The position numbers and the translations under genes were made by a program. From FEB-25 sp963822175 (GTDB lineage: Bacteria > Chloroflexota > Anaerolineae > Anaerolineales > UBA4823): 64,000 bases of DNA. The stretch is taken from NCBI GenBank assembly GCA_963822175.1, contig CAWGGJ010000008.1:868001-932000 (forward strand), given 5' to 3'. This document shows positions 21,027 through 29,612 of this stretch, in pieces (the first letter of the stretch is position 1; the number at the start of each line of letters is the position of its first letter). The notes under the pieces were generated by a model that did no database searches, was not told the DNA's origin, and saw only the letters and a program-made list of their open reading frames with translations.

Positions 21027-22761
21027 TCATCCCTTCAACCACCCCACTGTCTGTAATCCAATATTGAGTGCGCTCTTAAAACCCTGCCAGGTATTCATGC
21101 TCTTCAGGTAGGTGAGCATGGGACCTGGACGAAGCGCCCATTCCCGGAAAGCCCGCCTTTGCCAGAATAAGAGCTCTTCAGCTTTCAATCCGGGATAGTC
21201 AAGCACTGTGCCCTGATCCATATCTACTTCCTCCCAATTAGTTCCAGGTCGGAACCAGCCGTTCTCAATGACCTCGAAGAAGAACGGTGTCCCCGGGTAC
21301 GGGGCGGCAACATGGAACAGGGCAATGTCCAAAGGGAGTTTCTTTGAAAGGGCGATCGTCTGTTGGATGCTCTCCACGGTCTCACCCGGTAGGCCGATGA
21401 TGAAATAACCCCAATTCATGATCCCAGCTTGCTTCGCCCAGGTGAGTGCCTCGCCAGCTTGTTCCAGGCGGTAGCCTTTATGCGCCTTTTTCAAGACCGC
21501 TTCGTTGGCACTCTCGATCCCCCAGGCGATCAGCATGCACCCTGCCTTTGCCATCGCTCCCAGCATCTCCTGGTCAACGAAATCCACCCGGCTGTTGCAG
21601 GTCCAGGTCATGTTGAGCTTTCTTTTCTGGATAAGTTCGCACAGTTCCATGACATGTTCCCGACTGGCGGTGAACAGGTCAGCATACATTTGAACGTGAT
21701 GGATGCCCAGGTCGGAAAGCACAGCCATCTCTTCCACCAGTTTTTCAGGCGAACGAAGCCGCACCGAATACTGGTAGTTGACATGCTTGATGCAGAACTT
21801 GCAGCCTGCCGGACAGCCCCGGCCGGTCACAATAAAGGTATAAGGACCTTTCACAAGCGGTGCTCGGTAACAATCTAATGGCAACAGGTGATGGAGGGGG
21901 ATGGGCAGATCATCCAGGGATCTCATGAACGGTCGGTCAGGATTAATCACGATCTCACCCTGGCACCGCCAGCCCAGTCCTCGGATGGCCCTCAACTGGC
22001 TGTCCGTTGGGGAGGTGAACTCCTTGGGGGTCTTTGCAGGCGATCTTGCCTCCCCCGGGATAGCCCAGGCAGGCTGCCAGTCGGGAGCTTCGGAACTCCA
22101 GATCTTCCACATGCGGGCATGCGCTTCCGGCTCCACCTGCTTCACCGGATCGAATTAAGTGCTGGTTTTCCTGTATCGACCATCTCCCTCGGGCTTTCTC
22201 GAAGGTGTCGATCAGCTCCCTTAAGGATGCTTCGGGTTCACCGCGCAACACAAAGTCGAGGGCAGGATAGGCATGCAGAGTCTCAGATCCCATGGGGGTT
22301 ACATGTGTGCCGAAACCGATTGTCACCGCCCGAAGGCTTTTCGCCAGAAAGACCCCATACATATCATTGGTAAGTGTGGGTGCAGCGATTTGAGTCAAGT
22401 AATAACGCGCTTGACGGTCATGCAGGAGTTTGGTAAATTCTTCCCAGCTCATCCGTAATGCGATTGCGTCCACGATTTCAATTGAATAATCAGGGGATAA
22501 TAACGCCCCAAGCTGCGCCAGACTTACCTGAGGCCAGATCATGTTTTCGCGGGAGCGTCGTCCAACCCTGTGTTGCGAGCGTATCCAGATCCCCCCATCC
22601 GGTGCAGGAGGGTTCACCAACAGGATGTCAATCTTGCTTTCCCTTATTCGCGCAACTGCGCGCTCTAAAACAGCTGCATCCGCAGAAGGAAACCTGGCAG
22701 TTGAAAGTGGTGGGGTCTTTCTTGTTCCGAGATTCTTAGTTATTCCCATTCCCATCTCCAT
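21027..22761 (-). CDS. B12-binding radical SAM protein (frameshift near 22152)
   Basis: The N-terminal domain (ILLVNPPAPDGG, LAQLGALLSPDY, FGTHVTPMGSET, FVLRGEPEASLREL) is a cobalamin-binding domain of the HpnJ/BchE type. After a frameshift near 22152 the C-terminal half contains VTGRGCPAGCKFCIKHVNYQ with the CxxxCxxC cluster motif that binds the 4Fe-4S cluster, then GIESANEAVLKKAHKG and GYFIIGLPGETVESI, the usual barrel strands. Total about 577 residues. It overlaps the end of the downstream-reading GT2 gene by 26 bases. The gene is clearly richer in G+C than its neighbours: a sampled 60-base row (21961-22020) has 40 G+C, against 24 in one at 10081. Its substrate, perhaps a lipid or sugar, is unknown. 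Confidence 0.82.
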
Positions 22762-23941
22762 TCATTCCTTCGATCTCGCGCTGGCTTAATTCATCCAGAA
22801 CTCTCATTAACAGCCATGAGATGGTGAGTTGGATACCTATCAACACCATTGTTGCACTTCCCATCAGGTACAACCAGAGTCGGGTAATCTCCCATCCCTG
22901 CAGGAGGACGACCATTGCAATGAGTAGTCCAAAAAATAAGAGGGCAATCCCCATCCATCCAAAGTGATGATCAAGAGGTGGCTTGAAAATTGGCTTACCA
23001 AATAATCCCTGACAAATCGGTCGTTTATAGAAAATTGCCACAAGGTAATTAAACGTGGCCCCCATGGTGAACAGGCTGACACCAATCGTGCTGGCTACTA
23101 ATGCCAGGAACAAGGCAGCAGTGATCCAAGGATTCAAGGTTGTAACACCGTTCAGCCTGGCGATCACAAGACCAACCATAACCAGCCCGGCAATAATAAA
23201 TCCTACCAGGCCAAGCAGACCGAATATCCTCACCGGATTGTAGCACATCACTGTCCAGACAATTGATTGTAAGAATATTGTCCCATCCCGCACGACGCTT
23301 AATTTTGACCTTCCGACCCTCTCACTATATGGTATGGGTACCTCTGCGATCCGCAGGTTCTCATGGAGAGCACGAGCGCTCATCACCGGTGTCAAATTCA
23401 GCCCATCCGGAAGCGGGTATATCTGGTTAAGGATGCTGCGTGAAAAGATACGCATCCCGCTGGCACTATCACTGACATGCTGTCTGCCTAGGATACTTAA
23501 GAGATTGGCAAAGAAAAGGTTTCCGATCCGCCTTGTCACCGGCATCTGGCTTGCTTCACCAGACATGCGAGAACCTACTACCAGGTCAGCACCTTCCATT
23601 GCTTTCAGGCATAGCTGAGGAAAATATTCGGGAGGATAGGTTCCATCTGCGTCCAGAAAACCTACCAGGTCTCCAGAAGCTTGAGAAAATCCGGTCTTTA
23701 ATGCACCACCGTATCCCTTATTCTTTTTATGCCGGATGACATGCAAACAAGGACTATCCTTGGAAATATCCTCAGCGATCTCTGCCGTCCGGTCACGTGA
23801 ACAATCATCGACAACAAGTAATTCTAGTAAACCGACACCTGCTTCAGAAAGATCCTTCTCTATCCCCATCACTCGTAAAATGATATCTCTAATACCTCTT
23901 TCTTCGTTATACGCGGGAATAACAATCGTTAATGTCGTCAT
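22736..23941 (-). CDS. GT2 polyprenyl-phosphate glycosyltransferase (DPM1/ArnC-like)
   Basis: The start at 23941 gives MTTLTIVIPAYNEERGI, the usual first strand; an upstream ATG at 24007 would overlap the acetyltransferase gene by 50 bases. Motifs follow in order: LLVVDDCSRDRTAEIAE, GALKTGFSQASGDLVGFLDA with the DADG metal site, GSRMSG and the FIS-like region RVGRSKLSVVRDGT. The C-terminal third has four membrane segments, as in GtrB/ArnC enzymes that make polyprenyl-phosphate sugars for GT-C transferases. This fits with the GT-C enzyme encoded at 12419-13955. Length about 401 residues, intact. The sugar is unknown. Confidence 0.87.
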   Translation of the reverse strand: MTTLTIVIPAYNEERGIRDIILRVMGIEKDLSEAGVGLLELLVVDDCSRDRTAEIAEDISKDSPCLHVIRHKKNKGYGGALKTGFSQASGDLVGFLDADGTYPPEYFPQLCLKAMEGADLVVGSRMSGEASQMPVTRRIGNLFFANLLSILGRQHVSDSASGMRIFSRSILNQIYPLPDGLNLTPVMSARALHENLRIAEVPIPYSERVGRSKLSVVRDGTIFLQSIVWTVMCYNPVRIFGLLGLVGFIIAGLVMVGLVIARLNGVTTLNPWITAALFLALVASTIGVSLFTMGATFNYLVAIFYKRPICQGLFGKPIFKPPLDHHFGWMGIALLFFGLLIAMVVLLQGWEITRLWLYLMGSATMVLIGIQLTISWLLMRVLDELSQREIEGMNGDGNGNN

Positions 23942-23957
23942 TTTTTCTTTTTTATTG

Positions 23958-24722
23958 TTATTCTTGGTTTGGATAATAGATTGGGTTATGTTTTCTGCTA
24001 AATTCACCTGTGATCTCCCTTATATCTTTTGCGGGAACTCCGCCAACAATCGTGTGGGCTGGAACATCATCGACAACCACGGCTCCTGCAGCAATAACTG
24101 CTCCTTTCCCAATATGTACACCATCGGTGACGATTGACCCCGACCCCAGCCAGACATCGTCTTCAATGGTAATCCCCTGAGCTGTGATCCCCTGGTCAAT
24201 AAACGGCTTCGCAGGATCGTCGAAGACATGGTTCACGGCAATGATCTGCGTCAGTGGAGAGGTATAAACACGGTCACCGATGGTCACTCCTCCTTGACCA
24301 CGGATAACCGAATATTCACCCACAAGGCAATCCCGGCCAATGTGGATGAAGGAATGCGGTAGATTGCGGAAATTATATACATGAAGGATCGCTCCGTGCA
24401 TCACAATTGTGCCTGGACCGATGACGATCCCACCCGGACATGCATGTAAGTAAGATCCATGATCTAGGTATGCACCATGCTGTAAGGTAATGTTGTTTGC
24501 GTAGCGAAGTCGAACCGCGTTTTCAATAGCTGCCCATCCGTTCATCCTCAAGATTAGACGGTAAAGTATCCCCCGAATCCCTATGCCAACGATGGTTGGG
24601 ATCCAGCCGGTCAAGAAAAAAAGCGATTGTTCCAGGACATAACGAGATAGGTTTGCTGCCTGCCGACTCAGATATAGATCTATCGAGTTATTGATAGTAA
24701 TCTTCTCCTGTTTTTGAGACAT
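23958..24722 (-). CDS. Hexapeptide-repeat acyltransferase (WbbJ/LpxA-like)
   Basis: A 254-residue left-handed beta-helix protein. Hexapeptide turns run through HGAYLDHGSYLHACPGGIVI, IGPGTIVMHGAILHVYNF and GVTIGDRVYTS, and the middle carries AVNHVFDDP with the catalytic-type His of acetyltransferases. Repeats continue with IEDDVWLGSGSIVTDGVHIG and KGAVIAAGAVVVDDVPAHTI, and VGGVPAKDIREI closes the domain as in many trimeric O-acetyltransferases. It probably acetylates a sugar of the exported polymer in the cytoplasm or at the membrane. It starts the small operon with the GT2 and radical SAM genes downstream, 16 bases apart. Confidence 0.88.
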   Translation of the reverse strand: MSQKQEKITINNSIDLYLSRQAANLSRYVLEQSLFFLTGWIPTIVGIGIRGILYRLILRMNGWAAIENAVRLRYANNITLQHGAYLDHGSYLHACPGGIVIGPGTIVMHGAILHVYNFRNLPHSFIHIGRDCLVGEYSVIRGQGGVTIGDRVYTSPLTQIIAVNHVFDDPAKPFIDQGITAQGITIEDDVWLGSGSIVTDGVHIGKGAVIAAGAVVVDDVPAHTIVGGVPAKDIREITGEFSRKHNPIYYPNQE

Positions 24723-24752
24723 AACTTATAAGTAATGAAAGCCCCTAAGTAT

Positions 24753-25270
24753 GCTCCGCCATTCCGACATAAATCACTAAATCGGATGGTGATTAACATA
24801 CAACAAAGTTGAAATTTCCCATCGGGATACAATCCCGATATTTATTATAAAATCAGCTTAAGTACTACAATGCCGGAATCGCAGAAGACTAAATAAAAAC
24901 TAAATCTGCTATTCCCCTGATAAATCACAGAAAATCATATAATGTATTATACGTATCATCGCTTTATCTAACCTTACAGTATTGATAAATCATAAAAATC
25001 GATATTTCCAAAATTTTATGGCAATCCCGCACCTTCCATCTGTTTGTGGTTCGGTCCTTACTACAATTCCATGGGTTGCTAGCTTGGGTACATCTGTATC
25101 TGTTAACGAATTAGCTAGATTAACTATTACTGATAATTTTGCTCCAATTTCTAGATGACTATTGGCTACCATGTATAAACCGCTGGCACTTAAATTAGCC
25201 AGTTTAGCATGATCGATATACTTTACCCCATTAGCATCAGTGCCCTCAATAATAGCAGAATAATCACAGT
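24753..25270. repeat. Segmental repeat, copy 1 (PilZ cassette)
   Basis: The stretch from GCTCCGCCATTCCGACATAA to the middle of the PilZ gene is repeated, with many substitutions and short indels, at 31600-32115 in the same orientation. The repeated unit includes about 240 bases downstream of the PilZ gene and most of the PilZ coding sequence. A third, more distant copy lies at 29365-29933. The equal distance from the GCTCCGCC motif to the PilZ stop in all three (about 237, 223 and 248 bases) shows that whole cassettes were copied. Confidence 0.85.
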
Positions 25271-25310
25271 TTATTCTTGGTTTCACTCTTCGATCAGTTG
25301 TTATATACAT
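24990..25310 (-). CDS. PilZ-domain protein, copy 1
   Basis: A single-domain protein of about 106 residues. It has TTDRRVKPRINCDYSAII with the RRxxxR c-di-GMP motif of PilZ domains, followed by AKLANLSASGLYMVA, the D/NxSxxG second motif with Asn in place of Asp, and VVRTEPQTDGRCGIAIKF, the closing strand. It would bind cyclic di-GMP and regulate a partner. The start at 25310 is chosen by comparison with copy 2, although ATG also occurs at 25325. Two relatives lie at 29613-29933 and 31823-32244. The neighbours are polysaccharide genes, so a role in production or secretion of the polymer is plausible but not shown. Confidence 0.8.
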   Translation of the reverse strand: MYITTDRRVKPRINCDYSAIIEGTDANGVKYIDHAKLANLSASGLYMVANSHLEIGAKLSVIVNLANSLTDTDVPKLATHGIVVRTEPQTDGRCGIAIKFWKYRFL

Positions 25311-25430
25311 ATCGCACCCATGCAATTAGTGTTTTATCCCAAACTTATAAATGGATTAGTTAATCCAGTTATATACAATCATAAATATATTAGAAAAGTT
25401 ATAATATCGCATCGTCAAAATAGCGAATTA

Positions 25431-25682
25431 ATGACAGACCATATAGCCTATATTTTAGATACTTTTCTTAGAACATTAAGACCTACATATGGCACAAATG
25501 TGCCATCAGAAAAATTCATCCACCTCTTGATAGGTATAATTGAAAGCGATCCCAAATTTAAGAATCACGAACAAGGTCAAAATATTCTGATGAATAGGCT
25601 GTACAATAAATATCTTAGCTATGAGCATAAGCCAATAATGCCAGTCGAACAGAACCTAGTGCGATGGTTTAGGTTTGTGTAA
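25431..25682 (+). CDS. Small hypothetical protein
   Basis: An 83-codon frame opening at ATG 25431 and ending at TAA 25680-25682. It reads MTDHIAYILDTFLRTLRP and ends NLVRWFRFV, a composition that looks like a real helical protein, but no Shine-Dalgarno sequence precedes the ATG and no family is recognised. The reading frame is open upstream to 25209, opposite the PilZ gene. In the corresponding flank of PilZ copy 2 (about 30000-30130) the frame is not kept, which weakens the case. It could be a small regulator or chance. Confidence 0.35.
   Translation: MTDHIAYILDTFLRTLRPTYGTNVPSEKFIHLLIGIIESDPKFKNHEQGQNILMNRLYNKYLSYEHKPIMPVEQNLVRWFRFV
25491..25504. promoter_or_regulatory. Palindrome GGCACAAATGTGCC, about 180 bases from the PilZ start
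   Basis: A perfect inverted repeat with 6-base arms and a 2-base centre. The inner core CACAAATGTG with trailing CC recurs near 30120, at almost the same distance (about 188 bases) from the start of PilZ copy 2. It may be an operator or a small hairpin shared by the cassettes. It lies inside the weak plus-strand frame at 25431-25682. Confidence 0.4.
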
Positions 25683-25766
25683 CATCGATTTCCCTTGGGA
25701 AACCTATCAAAAATGTTGAACCTGGATATTAAGTATTGGAGTAGAATTTCGATGGATTCGTGAAGA

Positions 25767-26840
25767 ATGATGAAGAAACATGTAATTTTTGGGGTACTTT
25801 TGATTGTTGCTCTAGGTGGAATATCCTTGGTTTCGGTTTCAATGTTTAAGTGGAACAGGCCTCTTGGAACTAGTTTAGAATTGCCGACAATAACACCTAG
25901 TGTGACTTCTGTTTTTCCTATCTCTTCAGTATCACCTAAATCAAATGAACAGTCTCCAATATCGAACAAACCAGTAACGACAACCCAGGCAGCAAATTTA
26001 GCCATCCTATCGACACCCCAACCTTCCCCAATTGCAACCAAGCAACCTATGTGCAACGGACCAGCAACAATGACCCTTCTGGTGATTGGAGCTGATCAGC
26101 GAGGGAACCTGTATGGTTTGGCGGATTCGATCTATATAATGTATATCGATTTTAGTACCCCCAAGGTAATGATTATCGATTTTCCACGCGATTTATGGGT
26201 AGAAATCCCGGGTATCTCGGATCATTATGGAGTCACACACGGAAAGATCAACCAGGCATATTTTTTCGGCACTCCAGGCATGGGCTATTATGATGGCCCT
26301 GGTGAAGGTCCAGGTTTATTGGCGAGAACACTGGATCTAAATTTTGGCCTGCGTTTGGACCATTATCTCACTGTGGATATGCCAATATTTGTGAGGATGA
26401 TCGATGCAGTAGGGGGGGTGGATATCAAGGTCGAATCTCCAATTTATTTTAACGAATTCGATGATACACCTGAGTCGAATTTATTCCTTTCAGTGGGAAC
26501 TCACCACTTGAATGGAGAACTTGCTCTGGCGATAGTACGAAGCCGAATACCGTCCACATTTCAGCGAATTAAATACCAGAGAATAATCATGAATGCCCTT
26601 CGGGAAAAATTGCTCACTCCAGAAATGATCCCCCAAATCCCGGGGTTGGTGGCACGCTTTATATCTTCTGTCCGAACTGATCTAAGCCCTAAAGATATCA
26701 ATAGCTTGATCTGCATTGCCCAAGTAGTAACAAAAGAACATATAATGGCCGATTCTTTTCCAGAGGAACTGTTTACGGCAAATCATATCTATGACCCGTA
26801 CAGAAAAGTTTATACCTTTATCCTTGAGGCGGATTTTTAA
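25767..26840 (+). CDS. LytR-CpsA-Psr (LCP) family phosphotransferase
   Basis: LCP proteins move lipid-linked polymers onto the cell wall or a similar acceptor outside the membrane. The protein has one N-terminal membrane segment (residues 5-26), a Thr/Pro/Ser-rich linker to about residue 90, and the LCP domain with LLVIGADQRGNLYGLADSIY, MIIDFPRDLWVEIPG with the conserved Arg, GKINQAYFFGTPGM, VDMPIFVRMIDAVGGVDI and LAIVRSRIPSTFQRIKYQR, where the last contains the Arg-rich motif. Length 357 residues. It stands alone on the plus strand next to the polysaccharide locus, which fits attachment of the exported chain. Either of two adjacent ATG codons at 25767 and 25770 could start it. Confidence 0.88.
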   Translation: MMKKHVIFGVLLIVALGGISLVSVSMFKWNRPLGTSLELPTITPSVTSVFPISSVSPKSNEQSPISNKPVTTTQAANLAILSTPQPSPIATKQPMCNGPATMTLLVIGADQRGNLYGLADSIYIMYIDFSTPKVMIIDFPRDLWVEIPGISDHYGVTHGKINQAYFFGTPGMGYYDGPGEGPGLLARTLDLNFGLRLDHYLTVDMPIFVRMIDAVGGVDIKVESPIYFNEFDDTPESNLFLSVGTHHLNGELALAIVRSRIPSTFQRIKYQRIIMNALREKLLTPEMIPQIPGLVARFISSVRTDLSPKDINSLICIAQVVTKEHIMADSFPEELFTANHIYDPYRKVYTFILEADF

Positions 26841-27433
26841 TCAGATAAGAGCCATGGTAAAGGATTTCATGAATGGAATTTGGCCATTTCCATAAAAAAC
26901 AATGATAAGTCCATTTTTTCCGAAAATAATCCAAATATCAGGAGATTATTAACCTGGTTTGATCCCGCATGATATGATTCCAGGATCGTTTCTGTGTAAA
27001 TAAGCGATCGAATATTTAATATTTAATAGAGAACGTGGGATATATTAAATCAAATGGAAATATGCAAGTGCGATTCTGTGCGGATTAGATAATCCACATT
27101 GGGAGGAAATAAATAACCTTGAGAGTTACGACAGATCTAAGTCCGATAAGCATCTAAAGCTATATGGTTATAATGAAGAGTAGCTCATACGGTTATTTAG
27201 ACAAAGCAAAATGACTGGTAAGAAGCTAAGTATAATTTGAACAATCAATAACGTATATCGCTATTGGGGAACAATCGTACAAAAATCAAAAGATGTAGTA
27301 TTATGTCGACTATTATGAAAAATAAGCAGGCGTGTAAGTGTTCGGACACTTGACACGACCCTGACCCTCAAGCAGGGGGGAAGTTGGCTTAATGACTGAG
27401 ACGATTCTATCATAGCAAATATTACAGTCGAAC

Positions 27434-27462
27434 CGCTTACTAGTAAGCGCAAGTTTTTTTTT
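27434..27462 (+). terminator. Probable rho-independent terminator
   Basis: CGCTTA and TAAGCG pair around CTAG, and a run of nine T follows after CAAG. On the plus strand this is a short but T-tailed hairpin. It may end the LCP transcript although it lies 600 bases after that gene, or be a remnant. Confidence 0.4.
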
Positions 27463-27573
27463 ACTGGAGTAGTACTGTGGCGAAAATCTGCAAACCCAAG
27501 AAACCGATAGAATAATTAAGATCATTCTTAATTCAATCAGTAAAGAGAAAACACAAAGTGCATACCACACAGA

Positions 27574-27670
27574 GTGACAAGATTTTCGCAAAGAATAGAA
27601 GGACCATCACTATAAGTGACAGGATTTTCGAAAAGAATAGAAGGACCATCACTATAAGTGACCGGATTAG
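27574..27670. repeat. 42-base tandem repeat, about 2.3 copies
   Basis: The unit starts GTGACA(A/G)GATTTTCG and ends CATCACTATAA; copies lie at 27574-27615 and 27616-27657, with a partial third at 27658-27670. The two full copies differ at only two positions. The period is a multiple of three, but no frame through it is coding. It is most likely a short recent duplication in a decaying region. Confidence 0.75.
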
Positions 27671-27689
27671 TGCGTTTTCCCCTTCATGA

Positions 27690-28233
27690 GATAAAGGTGG
27701 GTGGCTGAATATAACAATCGAAAATGAAAAGCCTTATGATGAGCTACTTGATAGTTTACGTATAGTCCGAGAGTCGGACCTGCCAGACTATAAAAAAAAG
27801 CGATCAAGAAATACATTCAGGCAATAACAAGGAATGCAGACTTTATCATAAAAATTGACAAAATGCTATACGTGACACGCTCAATAGAGCAAGCGAAAGT
27901 TAGTGAGGATTATATTAATAATTTAGCAAAAGCTATCAACGAATCCACCAACCTGAATAATCTACGGATGGGCGATCTATTGAGCAATCGTCGAGGAGTA
28001 GTAAAGTATATACTTGAAAATAATATTGGATATAGTGATCCTCCACATATAGCGCGCTCTATACAAGAGCTAGGTATTTACAAAAAAAAAGGTCTATGGA
28101 TTGGATAAAACTAGCCGAAATTCATGATGAGATATTTGAGGTCCTACTAACAAACTTGTTAGCTAATGCGAATGAGGAAGGCATAGAATTTAATTTTATC
28201 TGGAATAATCAGCCGTGCTATGTACTGGCTTAA
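27690..28233 (+). pseudogene. Broken hypothetical protein (two frameshifts)
   Basis: The sense pieces are YDELLDSLRIVRESDLPDYK, then after a shift in a run of eight A near 27795 AIKKYIQAITRNADFIIKID and MLYVTRSIEQAKVSEDYINN, and after another shift near 28107 KLAEIHDEIFEVLLTNLLAN to a TAA at 28231. No start codon is seen before the first piece; a TGA lies at 27687. The result would be about 175 residues, helical and charged, with no recognised family. The third piece (28108-28233) is short but keeps protein-like composition. Homopolymer slips may have broken a gene of a mobile element, or the sequence has errors. Confidence 0.4.
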
Positions 28234-28370
28234 ATATAAATAGGTATGCTCGAAAAATGACTAGATTATTTAGAGTTATACTCAGGCGTAGAAATATTAC
28301 TATAATTCGCCAAGGTTTTTATTTATACCCCCCTAGACAAGCCTGCAGGCTGCCTTTCCTTCTTCAACCC

Positions 28371-28390
28371 ATTTGCAACCATTTGCAACC
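28371..28390 (+). repeat. Tandem pair of ATTTGCAACC (left arm)
   Basis: Two perfect adjacent copies of the 10-mer at 28371-28380 and 28381-28390. A second pair lies at 28624-28643. The two pairs are placed almost evenly about the tRNA fragment, 98 bases before it and 88 after it. This is the arrangement expected of arm-type integrase binding sites around a core. Confidence 0.6.
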
Positions 28391-28488
28391 CCAATATAGA
28401 ACCTGGATAGCGCAAACTCACTGATTGTGATCATTGGACGCTTTACCGCCCTATTGACGGCGTGAAAAGGATGGAAATACCCCTGAAT

Positions 28489-28535
28489 TCTCTTACACAG
28501 AGGAGGTCAGGGGTTCGAGTCCCTCACCGCCCACA
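28489..28535 (+). tRNA. 3' half of a tRNA-Val (UAC), partial
   Basis: From the anticodon arm to the acceptor end the sequence is that of a tRNA: loop CTTACAC at 28492-28498 with anticodon TAC, then AGAG, AGGTC variable arm, GGTTCGAGTCC in the T arm and ACCGCCCA as 3' acceptor. The matching 5' half beginning with GGGCGGT is absent upstream. The T stem has one imperfect pair. The anticodon TAC makes it a valine tRNA. Such 3' halves are left when an element integrates into a tRNA gene. It is not a functional tRNA by itself. A terminator follows at 28538. Confidence 0.7.
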
Positions 28536-28537
28536 CA

Positions 28538-28563
28538 GAAACCCCTATATGTAGGAGTTTTTA
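28538..28563 (+). terminator. Rho-independent terminator after the tRNA remnant
   Basis: GAAACCCCTA and TAGGAGTTT pair around TATG with a single mismatch, followed by a short T run. Its position directly behind the tRNA 3' end suggests it was the original terminator of the tRNA gene. Confidence 0.55.
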
Positions 28564-28623
28564 TGTCTAGTAATCCTATATATGGGGATATGCTGTTTTT
28601 ATGGTTGCTTCAGTCCTGGTCTC

Positions 28624-28646
28624 ATTTGCAACCGTTTGCAACGGTT
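28624..28646. repeat. Second pair of the TTTGCAAC arm repeat, forming a palindrome
   Basis: ATTTGCAACC at 28624-28633 is followed by GTTTGCAACG at 28634-28643. Together with the next bases this forms a perfect inverted repeat AACCGTT-TGC-AACGGTT at 28630-28646. It is the right-hand counterpart of the pair at 28371-28390. Confidence 0.6.
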
Positions 28647-28729
28647 TTGATCGATTTCCATGGATCTGGCTGATAATTTATCCCATCTACAGGATGAAAA
28701 ATGCTTTTTTATTCAAGATATATCGCATT

Positions 28730-28942
28730 TTAAAAGGTATTCATCAAGCGGTCAGCGTATGAAATATCTGTGTAAGATACGGAACTGCCTGAGGCAGTTG
28801 CTACTCGTAAGGTACTGGAAGCCGAATAGATAGGTGTGATCATCAAGGTTCCAACAATGACAACGATCATTACTATTACCGTTGTGATGAATATTACCCA
28901 TTTATTACTATTAAGAATTGCCAGGTAGTACTTGATATCCAT
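28730..28942 (-). pseudogene. Truncated Wzz-type chain-length determinant, N-terminal fragment
   Basis: The 70 residues start MDIKYYLAILNSNKWVIFIT and contain one membrane segment, followed by IYSASSTLRVATASG, the typical entry of the Wzz/polysaccharide co-polymerase domain. The frame then meets TAA and neither other frame continues a Wzz protein, so the gene is cut short rather than merely shifted. The fragment ends less than 100 bases from the arm repeats at 28624-28646, so a recombination event may have removed the rest. It shows that polysaccharide genes once extended across this point. Confidence 0.7.
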
Positions 28943-29612
28943 AGTATTTTTTGCGATTATCTAGAATAATATTGAGGAATGTATTATGTATTGATCAAAT
29001 CCATGAGATAAATCGAACTCAGCTATATCGATAAAAAATTTGTTATCGATAATTATTAATTGGGATATATAAATTAGATTGATTTTATTCGTCCGTAATC
29101 GTAATCGCTATCCTTTACAATAACAATTAATATCGACCAACAAAGCTGTTAGCATGTACGATTGATGATTATCTATGTCTAAAGATCGATTCTGATGTCA
29201 GTGTGGCTTTCACTAACTACAATAAAATCTGCGTAACCAAAAAAACTACAACATCTATAGATGCAATGACGAGAATGTGTACTTGCACTTTCTTTCGTGT
29301 ATTGATCTGGTATATCTCTTTCATTCTCGTCTTCTCTTCAGTATTCTAACCAGAATTTAATTATGCTCCGCCATACCGACAAGATTATTTATATCGATGT
29401 TTATTTAAAGATTTGTAAACAGTCGGATCCTACCTATGCCTAGGTTATCTCCAACCTGTTATTGTTGACCAGCTTTTATTTACAACTGTAAAAACTTCGG
29501 AATTGAAGATAATTTCGTCATCAAATTCATCTGCCCTTCCCCTGGATTTCATTTACAATACGTTTTAGGACTTAAAATTCCTACCTTTCAACCACTCTGC
29601 ATTTCCAAGTAT
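28943..29612. other. Intergenic, AT-rich
   Basis: Apart from the possible short peptide at 29217-29324 and the cassette repeat from 29365, nothing with coding character, no tRNA and no strong terminator was seen in this stretch. Confidence 0.4.
29217..29324 (-). CDS. Possible 35-residue membrane peptide
   Basis: An ATG at 29324 opens a frame with a basic start (MKEIYQINTRKKVQVH) and a hydrophobic tail (ILVIASIDVVVFLVTQILL), ending at TAG 29217. A purine-rich GAAGAGAAG lies upstream. A degraded relative of this stretch is visible near 31535-31560 beside PilZ copy 3, so it may have been part of the repeated cassette. Nothing in it identifies a function. Short and uncertain. Confidence 0.3.
   Translation of the reverse strand: MKEIYQINTRKKVQVHILVIASIDVVVFLVTQILL

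Larger units (their letters stand above)
26841..27689. other. AT-rich non-coding stretch with hairpins
   Basis: No gene is recognised in these 850 bases. It contains a short hairpin AAGTGT-TCGG-ACACTT at 27336-27351, a terminator-like hairpin at 27434-27462 and a 42-base tandem repeat at 27574-27670. The hairpin at 27336 followed by GACACGACCC is reminiscent of the end of an insertion sequence, but no transposase or matching second end is present, so this is unproven. Confidence 0.45.

Noticed and set aside
21888..22373. Long plus-strand open frame of 161 codons opposite the radical SAM gene
   Set aside because: It is the shadow of a G+C-rich minus-strand gene with clear B12 and radical SAM motifs; its translation is rich in Arg and Pro without a domain.
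27336..27351. Hairpin with GACACGACCC considered as an insertion sequence end
   Set aside because: No second end, target duplication or transposase was found within the window.
27574..27670. 42-base repeat considered as a CRISPR array
   Set aside because: The copies touch each other without spacers, and no cas gene is nearby.
28215..28424. Plus-strand frame of 69 codons next to the tRNA remnant
   Set aside because: It runs through the arm repeats, is rich in Arg and Pro, and has no ribosome binding site.
28441..28470. ACCGCCCTATTGACGGCG upstream considered as the 5' half of the tRNA
   Set aside because: A 5' half must start with GGGCGGT and contain a D arm; only the short ACCGCCC word is present, in the wrong orientation.
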